From: Equibacterium sp963662035
GTDB lineage: Bacteria; Bacteroidota; Bacteroidia; Bacteroidales; UBA932
Assembly: GCA_963662035.1 (NCBI GenBank)
Contig: CAVLDO010000035.1
Span: 1-8,322, forward strand
DNA: 8,322 bases
Direction of reading: 5' to 3'
This document shows positions 1-5,159 of the stretch, piece by piece. Under the pieces are notes generated by a model. The model was not told the origin of the DNA. It searched no databases and saw only the letters and a list, made by a program, of their open reading frames with translations. The position numbers and the translations under genes are program-made. How positions within the stretch are numbered: position 1 is the first letter of the stretch; every line of letters starts with the position of its first letter.

Positions 1-332
1 AGTCCGGCGACCTGCTCTTTAACTCCGCCGTTAGGGTGCGCGACCACAATGGCAGGATAAGTTTTCGAAGCATCATAGCCTGCCGGGGTATAGACATTGG
101 CTGAAATTTTCAGTCCGTTCAGGTCGTAGGTGATGGGGTTGATATTCACCTTCCCCCGAACATTTTCACAGATCGCTCCGTCATAGACCAGCCCCCAGGG
201 ATTGCTGTTGTGGCTTTTGAAATTTGACATATCAGTCACTGCGTATGCTCTGTTCTCTTTCATTTCCTGTGCGTTTAATGTGCCGGATACGGCCAACGCC
301 GCAAGCAGCATGGTTGTAAGTATCTTTTTCAT
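1..332 (-). CDS. Exported alpha/beta-hydrolase, N-terminal part (truncated by window edge)
   Basis: I translated this open-ended frame by hand from the ATG at 332-330: 110 full codons are present and the gene runs off the left edge. Residues 1-21 form a signal peptide (MKKILTTMLLAALAVSG, then a likely cut at LNA|Q), so the enzyme should be exported. After a linker, residues 63-110 read like the start of an alpha/beta-hydrolase of the dienelactone hydrolase/FrsA-like group: beta strands around 'ISANVYTPAGYD', then 'YPAIVVAHPNGGVKEQ' (residues 92-107). In this fold the His-Pro-Asn-Gly-Gly turn after the strand normally shapes the oxyanion hole. The nucleophile Ser, acid and His are outside the window, so activity and substrate cannot be judged. 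A TAnnTTTG box lies 18 bp upstream, and the gene is separated from the sigma operon by about 270 bp and a hairpin, so it is probably transcribed on its own. Confidence 0.8.
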   Translation of the reverse strand, partial: MKKILTTMLLAALAVSGTLNAQEMKENRAYAVTDMSNFKSHNSNPWGLVYDGAICENVRGKVNINPITYDLNGLKISANVYTPAGYDASKTYPAIVVAHPNGGVKEQVAG

Positions 333-350
333 ATTCAATTAATTTTATCG

Positions 351-358
351 CAAAGATA
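351..358 (-). promoter_or_regulatory. Candidate -7 box of the hydrolase gene (TATCTTTG)
   Basis: On the minus strand this reads TATCTTTG, an exact match to the Bacteroidota -7 consensus TAnnTTTG. It ends 18 bp before the hydrolase ATG, which implies a very short leader. I could not find a convincing -33 TTTG at 19-21 bp, so only half of the promoter is supported. Confidence 0.45.
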
Positions 359-542
359 AAGTCGCCATTTTTATTTGCCCTTGCCTGCATTCCGGCAAAA
401 AATACCGCCAATGTGGAATTTATGGTTTCTGCAGTACCGGCGAACCTCCGAAGACTTCACTTTTTGCGGATTATGAGGCTCATCCGCGCCGCTTATTGAA
501 TGAGCACGACGGGCCGGCAACTCTCCTTTGGTAGAAGAAGAC

Positions 543-582
543 GAAACGCCGCACGCGCGACAAGTGCGTGCGGCGGCGTTTC
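543..582 (-). terminator. GC-rich hairpin, probable terminator of the sigma operon
   Basis: GAAACGCCGC (543-552) pairs perfectly over 10 bp with GCGGCGTTTC (573-582), and the inner bases can extend the stem (ACGC with GCGT, with a small bulge). It lies 18 bp after the stop of the third gene of the minus-strand operon. Reading on along the minus strand, the hairpin is followed by the pyrimidine-rich stretch GTCTTCTTCT, not a pure U-run. This fits a Rho-independent terminator for the minus strand but not a strong one. On the plus strand no T-run follows. Confidence 0.5.
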
Positions 583-599
583 TGCGTATGGAGGAGAGA

Positions 600-1028
600 T
601 TATTTTGTAACGACGTCTATGACAGCGACATTGTCCTTGCCTGACAGTTTGAATGCTTCTTTGCTGCCGGCCTTATATACGATCATTGAGGCGATGGAGG
701 CGGGCTTTATCTTGTTCAGGCTTTCCTTGTCGCTTTTTTTGCCGTCGATGATATAAACCGTAGTCGTGTGCAGCAGCACTGCGGCATTTTGGGGTTCATA
801 TCCGTCGGTACTGATCATATGAACTCTTAAGACCTCGCCGTTGGCCCGGCCCGTGGCAGAGAGAATCTTGTAGTCGCTTACAGTCTTTCCGACAAGCTGG
901 CTGCCGTTGAAATTCTCAACTTCCGCCCCGTTGATGACGTACCTGTCAATCGTGTCTGCAGCAGATACAGCCACGGAGGCATTGACAGCTAATGCGCATA
1001 CTGCGCCAAGAAACATTGTTGTTAGCAT
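600..1028 (-). CDS. Small exported protein with two TonB-plug-like segments
   Basis: A protein of 142 residues. Residues 1-23 are a signal peptide (FLGAVCALAVNASVAVSA, cut near VSA|AD), so it is periplasmic or secreted; there is no lipobox and no further membrane helix. The C-terminal half (about 91-142) has the pattern of a TonB-receptor plug segment: 'VYIIDGKKSD', then 'LNKIKPASIASMIVYKAGS' and a final 'VAVIDVVTK'. Similar segments occur in SusC-type receptors and in some Bacteroidota M56 peptidases. A second copy of the pattern seems to lie at 30-58 ('YVINGAEVEN', then 'LVGKTVSDYKI'). At 142 residues it is far too short to be a receptor. It is the last gene of the sigma-factor operon, 18 bp after the membrane-protein gene and in the same frame. 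Its role is unknown; a ligand or partner for envelope signalling is inference only. Confidence 0.8.
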   Translation of the reverse strand: MLTTMFLGAVCALAVNASVAVSAADTIDRYVINGAEVENFNGSQLVGKTVSDYKILSATGRANGEVLRVHMISTDGYEPQNAAVLLHTTTVYIIDGKKSDKESLNKIKPASIASMIVYKAGSKEAFKLSGKDNVAVIDVVTK

Positions 1029-1046
1029 AACTATTTGAATTAAAGT

Positions 1047-1445
1047 TTATTTCATTGCCGTAATCAAGACCGCGTTCACCCCGTCCGTGCGGCTCATCAC
1101 ATAGGAGCATTGGCTCCCGTCCTTCATCAATGCAGTGAGAATAACCCGATTGCCCTTTGGTGTGGCTGTGACCGACCTGATATTGTCCGTATCGAGGTTC
1201 ATAATCTGCTGAATTCCCTCCGCCATCTCGATTCCATTAAATTGAGCCTCGCCGCTACGGATGCTCAGCGTCAGGAACAATGCCAATGATGCCGCTGCCG
1301 CGAGCAGTGTGCCATAGACCATCGCCTGCCTGCGTCTGCGGGATTCCCCCTTCCGCACCAGATTGTCGAACTCGGCTGCGGAGTCATCGGAGAGATATGC
1401 ATTCTCAAGCTCTGCCAATGTTCTGTTATCGTGTCTTATATTCAT
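1047..1445 (-). CDS. Small single-pass membrane protein in the anti-sigma position
   Basis: A protein of 132 residues. Residues 1-40 are polar and charged and end in a basic cluster (RKGESRRRRQ); residues 41-62 form one hydrophobic helix (AMVYGTLLAAAASLALFLTL); residues 63-132 would lie in the periplasm. Together with the positive-inside rule this gives a cytoplasmic N-terminus, the layout of an anti-sigma factor. The start ATG overlaps the stop of the sigma gene by 4 bp (ATGA), a sign of translational coupling. No FecR domain, zinc-finger anti-sigma motif or HXXXCXXC is present. The periplasmic part includes 'LDTDNIRSVTATPKGNRVI' and ends 'GVNAVLITAMK', faintly like the end of a plug domain. 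Anti-sigma function is inferred from position and topology, not from a recognised domain. Confidence 0.8.
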   Translation of the reverse strand: MNIRHDNRTLAELENAYLSDDSAAEFDNLVRKGESRRRRQAMVYGTLLAAAASLALFLTLSIRSGEAQFNGIEMAEGIQQIMNLDTDNIRSVTATPKGNRVILTALMKDGSQCSYVMSRTDGVNAVLITAMK

Positions 1446-1939
1446 TGATTCTTAAGGATTTGCTTCATTTTTCGCTTTGATTTTGAAAGGAGAGACTTTA
1501 TCACGGACTTGTCTTTGCCTGTTTTTGCGGCCATCTGGTCAAGCGACCAGTCTGTCTCCTCGCGCAGCCTCGTATATTGCAGCTCGGAGGGTGTCAGAGT
1601 GTCGTAGAGTTCTTTCCGGAGCCTGGCTGCATCCTGTTTCTCGACTTCGACGGAGGCCGATGTCCCTCCCGGAAATACATCGCTTGTGATTGTTTCAGTC
1701 TCAAGATGATGCCTGCGATAATGCGAAACGCAGATATTTTTCGTAATCTTGATAAGAAGAGCTTTGGGATTCAGCACCGGGTAGCCTTTTTCGCAGAGCT
1801 GCCAGAAAGCGAGCAACGCCTCTTGAACGATGTCCTCCTCGCCGATAGCCATATCGGTCGCCCGGCCGAAACGCCTTGCCAGGGCCTTCAGTGTGCCGCT
1901 GTGTTCCTGCACGATATGTCCGAATTCCTGTTCTGTCAT
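1442..1939 (-). CDS. ECF-type RNA polymerase sigma-70 family factor
   Basis: A protein of 165 residues, the usual size for an ECF sigma factor. It would direct RNA polymerase to a small set of promoters. Region 2 is at about 10-77, including the core-binding motif 'EEDIVQEALLAFWQLCEKG' (34-52) and the following 'NPKALLIKITKNICVSHYRR'. After a linker (about 80-105), region 4 at about 108-160 holds a helix-turn-helix: 'LTPSELQYTRLREETDWSLD' followed by 'VIKSLLSKSKRKMKQIL'. Region 4 would contact the -35-type element. The ATG at 1939-1937 is the only sensible start, because an in-frame TGA lies a few codons upstream. It is the first gene of a three-gene operon with a membrane protein and an exported protein. 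It has no FecR-type partner and no adjacent susC/susD genes, unlike the classic Bacteroidota polysaccharide-locus arrangement. Confidence 0.92.
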   Translation of the reverse strand: MTEQEFGHIVQEHSGTLKALARRFGRATDMAIGEEDIVQEALLAFWQLCEKGYPVLNPKALLIKITKNICVSHYRRHHLETETITSDVFPGGTSASVEVEKQDAARLRKELYDTLTPSELQYTRLREETDWSLDQMAAKTGKDKSVIKSLLSKSKRKMKQILKNQ

Positions 1940-1983
1940 ACTCCTTTCAAAGCATCTTCACCTGTAAGTCGCCAAAACAATGC

Positions 1984-1991
1984 GAAAGTTA
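1984..1991 (-). promoter_or_regulatory. Weak candidate -7 box of the sigma operon (TAACTTTC)
   Basis: On the minus strand this reads TAACTTTC, one mismatch from TAnnTTTG, 44 bp before the sigma-factor ATG. No TTTG -33 box is found at the expected distance. If the operon is autoregulated by its own ECF factor, the promoter may not follow the housekeeping consensus. Confidence 0.25.
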
Positions 1992-2096
1992 ACGGAAATT
2001 TTTTTTGCATTCTGCCGTCTTTCATCACCAAGTGTTCCACAACTCCGGCATCCACGCTGAATCCGCAACGCAGGAGTTCATTGAATAGGATATTTT

Positions 2097-2128
2097 TTTG
2101 GTTTATATTATAAACCTGTTTATATTTG
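2097..2128 (+). promoter_or_regulatory. Promoter of the membrane-protein/regulator operon, with both boxes
   Basis: TTTG at 2097-2100 and TATATTTG at 2121-2128 match the Bacteroidota -33 and -7 boxes, with a 20-bp spacer inside the normal 19-21 range. This is the only promoter in the window with both elements well placed. The start of transcription should be around 2133-2136, giving a leader of about 55 bases before the ATG at 2191. It also rules out the upstream ATG at 2098 as a translation start. Confidence 0.7.
2100..2124. promoter_or_regulatory. Candidate operator: three alternating GTTTATA half-sites
   Basis: Half-sites are GTTTATA (2101-2107), TATAAAC (2109-2115, its reverse complement) and GTTTATA (2118-2124). 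The first two make a perfect 17-bp palindrome GGTTTATA-T-TATAAACC (2100-2116). The second and third make another inverted repeat with a 2-bp spacer, and the first and third are direct repeats 17 bp apart. The array fills the spacer between the -33 and -7 boxes and overlaps the -7 box. A protein bound here would block RNA polymerase. The winged-helix protein encoded by the second gene of the operon is the obvious candidate; that link is inference. The AT-rich context makes some chance symmetry possible. Confidence 0.55.
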
Positions 2129-2190
2129 TGATGCCGTTGGGGCTGATGCGCACAGTCGCTAATGGCATAAACTTTATAAATTATGTCACT

Positions 2191-2766
2191 ATGGAAAATA
2201 AAGACAATCTTTCGGCTGAGCAAAGTCTTAAAATCATCAGCGAAACAATGGCAAGGAATTGCCGCGCGATCGAGAAGAACCAAGGATCTTACTACATCCT
2301 TTGGGGAAGTGTACTGGCGGTGGTCTCCACGCTAATCTATTTTTTGTGGAACGGAACGCGGAATCCGGTTTGGAATTACCTGTGGTTTCTTATCCCGGTG
2401 ATTGGAATACCGGCTGCCATATTCATTTCAAAGAAGGGGAGTGATGCTCCTAAAACCTATCTCCACAAGACCGTAGGCTGGATCTGGTGCGCATTCGGGA
2501 TCACGGCCGTGGCCTTGACAATCCTCTCCTGCACGGTCAACCCGTTCGTAGCTGACACCTACCTCATCACATCCCTGCTCGGGTTCACAATCCTGACAAC
2601 GGGCATAGTCATCAAGAGTTGGCCCATCATCGCTTCGGGCGCGCTTGTGGTTTTGCTTGGCGCCCTCTACACAAGCTATGCAGACGCGCAGATCTGTCTG
2701 ATATGGCTTTTCAGCGGTGTCATTATGACTGTCGGAGGCATCATCGCCAGGATAATAAAGAGGTAG
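2191..2766 (+). CDS. Six-helix membrane protein paired with a winged-helix regulator
   Basis: A protein of 191 residues from the ATG at 2191. I chose this start because the promoter lies between it and the earlier in-frame ATG at 2098, and because MENKDNLSAEQSLKIIS is a natural soluble N-terminus. Residues 1-33 are a charged amphipathic segment. Hydrophobic helices follow at about 34-53, 62-80, 96-113, 124-141, 146-161 and 168-187, and the protein ends in the basic IARIIKR. No catalytic motif or transporter signature is visible. Similar small polytopic proteins, starting with the same kind of 'SLKIISETMARN' segment and placed just before a small winged-helix regulator, are familiar from Bacteroidales genomes, but I know of no assigned function. 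It is separated from the regulator gene by only 3 bp, so the two are co-transcribed. A sensor or permease role would be a guess. Confidence 0.85.
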   Translation: MENKDNLSAEQSLKIISETMARNCRAIEKNQGSYYILWGSVLAVVSTLIYFLWNGTRNPVWNYLWFLIPVIGIPAAIFISKKGSDAPKTYLHKTVGWIWCAFGITAVALTILSCTVNPFVADTYLITSLLGFTILTTGIVIKSWPIIASGALVVLLGALYTSYADAQICLIWLFSGVIMTVGGIIARIIKR

Positions 2767-2769
2767 TAT

Positions 2770-3063
2770 ATGTTCAGAAAACTGAATCCTCTGCTGCATT
2801 CTGAACTCAGACTCGCCGTGATGTCGATCCTCATCGGTGTCGAGGAGGCGGACTTCGTTTATATCAGAAAGCAGACGGGAGCCACGGCCGGTAACCTCAG
2901 CGTGCAGATAGACAAACTAAGCGAGGCCGGATACATCACCGTAGAGAAGGGCTTCAAAGGCAAGAAACCTTGCACCACCTGCCGCGCGACCGGCTCTGGC
3001 CGCACGGCATTCAAAGAGTATGTCGATTCGCTCAAGGATTACCTTTCTTTGGCAACCGAGTAG
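2770..3063 (+). CDS. Small winged-helix transcriptional regulator (ArsR/MarR-like, HTH_34 type)
   Basis: A protein of 97 residues, almost entirely one winged-helix DNA-binding domain. The pattern 'NPLLHSELRLAVMSILI' (6-22), the helix-turn-helix 'GATAGNLSVQIDKLSEAGYI' (37-56) with its recognition helix, and the wing 'VEKGFKGKKPCTTCRATGSG' (58-77) are typical of the group often named HTH_34, related to ArsR and MarR. The tail 'AFKEYVDSLKDYLSLA' (80-95) is likely the dimerising helix. No separate ligand domain is present; the Cys-Thr-Thr-Cys in the wing is noticeable, but TTC is common in the family, so it need not bind metal. The start is supported by AAAGAGG at 2757-2763, six bases before the ATG. 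It is the second gene of a two-gene operon and may repress it through the half-site array at 2100-2124. Confidence 0.9.
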   Translation: MFRKLNPLLHSELRLAVMSILIGVEEADFVYIRKQTGATAGNLSVQIDKLSEAGYITVEKGFKGKKPCTTCRATGSGRTAFKEYVDSLKDYLSLATE

Positions 3064-3122
3064 TATTACGTGTTTCCCGGAAGATATCAAAACCATCGAT
3101 GTGGAGACAGGTCTTGCCACAG

Positions 3123-5051
3123 TCACAGGCTCCAAGGGGTCTCGATGTCGGAAGGCATCCTCCAGTCGCCGCGAGGGGAGAGGGATACCGAGCCGACTTT
3201 AGGGCCGTCGGGGATGCAGGAGCGCTTGAACTGCTGGGTGAAGAAGCGCCGCAGGAATGTTGCAAGCCAGTGCCGTATGGTCTGCCCGTCGTATGTGGCG
3301 GCAAAAGCTTTATTGGCAAGGAAGAGCAGCTTTTCCGCGCTGTAGCCGAAGCGGAAAAAGTTGTAGAGAAAGAAGTCGTGCAGCTCATACGGGCCCACGA
3401 GATCCTCGGTCTTCTGCTTTATGTTGCCCTGCCCGTCGGCCGGGATAAGCTCCGGACTGATGGGGGTGTCCGCCACATCCAGAAGCACTTTGCGCACCTC
3501 TTCGGAGCCGTTGAACCTGTTGTCCGCCCCCCAGACCACAAGCGTTTTTACAAGGGTCTTGGGCACGCTTACATTTACTGCGTACATCGACATATGGTCG
3601 CCGTTGTAGGTGCACCAGCCGAGGGCGAGTTCTGAAAGGTCGCCCGTGCCGATGACAATGCCGCCCTCCTTGCCTGCTATGTCCATCAGAATCTGAGTCC
3701 TCTCGCGGGCCTGGCAGTTCTCGTAGGTGAGATCGTGCACGCTCTCGTCGTGGCCTATGTCGCAGAAGTGCAGGCGGGTGGCCTCTACAATGGAAATCTC
3801 CCTTGCCGTGACGCCCAGCAAGCTCATCAGAGACAGGGAGTTGCCGTGCGTCCTGGCGGTGGTGCCGAAGCCCGGCATCGTGACGCAGATGATTCCCTTG
3901 CGATCAAGCCCCATCGCATCGAAGGCGAGAGTGGTGACCATAAGCGCGAGCGTGGAGTCAAGACCGCCGGAAATGCCGATCACGGCCTTGCGGCAGCGGA
4001 TGTGCTCCATTCTGGTGGTGAGCCCGGCCACCTGCGCGGAGAGTATCTCCCGGCAGCGCGCGCCCAGCGCCTCGGCGTCCCCCTGCGGGACAAATGGATG
4101 CGGCTCTATGTGCCTGAGCAGCTTGGCCTCAAAATCCGTGTCAAGAGCTTCGCCCGCCTCGGCGATGACATATTCGCTGCCGGGCTCCTCAAAGCGGAAG
4201 GAGTGCTCCTTGGCGCGCAGGGTGTCAAGCTTCTGGATATCGACATCCGCCATTATCGAGCGGGAATCCCGCCCGTAGCGCTCGCTTTCGGCCAGAATGC
4301 CCCCGTTCTCGCAAATCAGCGACGACCCCGCCCATACGAGATCCTGCGTGGATTCGCCGTAGCCGCAGGAGCAATATACATATGCTGCAAAAAGTCTTGA
4401 AGATGTGGAGCATACAAGCTGGCGGCGGTATTCGTGCTTGAGGAGAATCTCGTTGCTGGCGGAGAGGTTGAGGATAAGCTGCGCCCCCGCCAATGCCGCC
4501 CGGGTGCACGCGGGCACCGGCGCCCACAGGTCCTGGCAGATCTCCACGCCGATGAGCGTCTTTGCGAGCCGGAAAAGCTGACGGCAGCCGAGGCGCACCC
4601 CCTTCTGCCCGGCATAGTCAATCATCACCCCCGCGTCGGGCAGCACCCTTGCAGACTCGAACCACCTCGGCTCGTAGAACTCTCCGTTGCCGGCCAGATA
4701 GGTCTTGGGCACTATGCCCAGAATCCTGCCGCCGCGGGCAATCACGGCGCAGTTGAAGAGCCTGCCGCGATATTCGATCGGCAGGCCGAACGCCAGCAGG
4801 GAGCCGAGCATTGAGGTCTGCTCAAGGATTTGCTTCGCGGCCGCCTCCGCCCCCTCGATCAGGGTGCGCTGCCCGAAGAGGTCGGCGCAGGTGTAGCCGG
4901 TCACGCCGAGCTCCGGGAACACTGTCACAGAAACGCCCTGCGCATCAAGCTCCGTGGCCATTCTGATTATTTCCCGGGCATTTGCCGCAGGGTCTGCCAC
5001 GCTTACTTTCGGCATCGCCGCCGCCGTTCTGAGAAATCCGTAACTGTTCAT
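3123..5051 (-). CDS. nadE: Glutamine-dependent NAD+ synthetase
   Basis: A 642-residue enzyme that makes NAD+ from nicotinic acid adenine dinucleotide, ATP and glutamine in the cytoplasm, the last step of NAD biosynthesis. It is the two-domain type. The N-terminal nitrilase-fold glutaminase (about 1-290) supplies ammonia; its triad is Glu47 in 'FPELGVTGYT', Lys116 in 'PKTYLAGNGEFYE' and Cys172 in 'GVEICQDLW'. The C-terminal synthetase domain (about 340-642) has the ATP P-loop 'GISGGLDST' (359-367) and the downstream 'GTGDLSELALGWCTYNGDHM' (468-487), both hallmarks of the family. All key residues are intact and the length is normal. I chose the ATG at 5051 over the in-frame ATG at 5090, because the promoter box lies between them and the extra 13 residues are not family-like. 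It converges on the regulator gene, with 59 bp between the stops and no hairpin seen there. Confidence 0.96.
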   Translation of the reverse strand: MNSYGFLRTAAAMPKVSVADPAANAREIIRMATELDAQGVSVTVFPELGVTGYTCADLFGQRTLIEGAEAAAKQILEQTSMLGSLLAFGLPIEYRGRLFNCAVIARGGRILGIVPKTYLAGNGEFYEPRWFESARVLPDAGVMIDYAGQKGVRLGCRQLFRLAKTLIGVEICQDLWAPVPACTRAALAGAQLILNLSASNEILLKHEYRRQLVCSTSSRLFAAYVYCSCGYGESTQDLVWAGSSLICENGGILAESERYGRDSRSIMADVDIQKLDTLRAKEHSFRFEEPGSEYVIAEAGEALDTDFEAKLLRHIEPHPFVPQGDAEALGARCREILSAQVAGLTTRMEHIRCRKAVIGISGGLDSTLALMVTTLAFDAMGLDRKGIICVTMPGFGTTARTHGNSLSLMSLLGVTAREISIVEATRLHFCDIGHDESVHDLTYENCQARERTQILMDIAGKEGGIVIGTGDLSELALGWCTYNGDHMSMYAVNVSVPKTLVKTLVVWGADNRFNGSEEVRKVLLDVADTPISPELIPADGQGNIKQKTEDLVGPYELHDFFLYNFFRFGYSAEKLLFLANKAFAATYDGQTIRHWLATFLRRFFTQQFKRSCIPDGPKVGSVSLSPRGDWRMPSDIETPWSL

Positions 5052-5077
5052 CCTGTTCAAACTGTTTTCCTGTCTTG

Positions 5078-5085
5078 CAAATCTA
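5078..5085 (-). promoter_or_regulatory. Candidate -7 box of nadE (TAGATTTG)
   Basis: On the minus strand this reads TAGATTTG, an exact TAnnTTTG match 26 bp before the nadE ATG at 5051. No TTTG was found at 19-21 bp upstream. The position favours transcription of nadE apart from the lipoprotein gene, which ends about 75 bp farther upstream on the same strand, although no terminator hairpin separates the two. Confidence 0.45.
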
Positions 5086-5159
5086 CGCAAATTCCGACAA
5101 TAAATATTGACGGCAATTATTGGAGGCAGAGCGCGCAGAACCCCGATGCCAGAAGAGGA

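Larger units (their letters stand above)
333..599. other. Intergenic region between hydrolase and sigma operon
   Basis: This gap of 267 bp holds the -7 box of the hydrolase gene at its left end and a GC-rich hairpin at its right end. Between them (about 360-540) I see no credible gene. There is one weak inverted repeat, GCTCAT (478-483) with ATGAGC (500-505), too small to interpret. Confidence 0.6.

Noticed and set aside
1026..1049. Possible readthrough fusion of the 132- and 142-residue proteins (same frame, TAA then ATG 18 bp later)
   Set aside because: The second protein has its own complete signal peptide right after its ATG, and no readthrough signal is visible.
1577..2113. Open frame of 178 codons on the plus strand
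   Set aside because: It is antisense to the sigma-factor gene and runs through its upstream region, with no family features.
2098..2190. Longer N-terminus for the membrane protein, starting at the ATG at 2098
   Set aside because: The -33 and -7 boxes lie within this stretch, so it would not be in the transcript; the extra residues are also not like the family's soluble start.
3064..3122. Search for a bidirectional terminator between the regulator gene and nadE
   Set aside because: I found no stem of useful length and no T-run on either strand.
3735..4400. Open frame of 221 codons on the plus strand, and others opposite nadE
   Set aside because: They are shadows of nadE, whose catalytic residues are all intact in the minus frame.
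5052..5090. 13-residue N-terminal extension of nadE from the ATG at 5090
   Set aside because: It spans the proposed -7 box at 5078-5085, and the family begins close to 'MNSYGFLRTAAAMPKVSVAD'.
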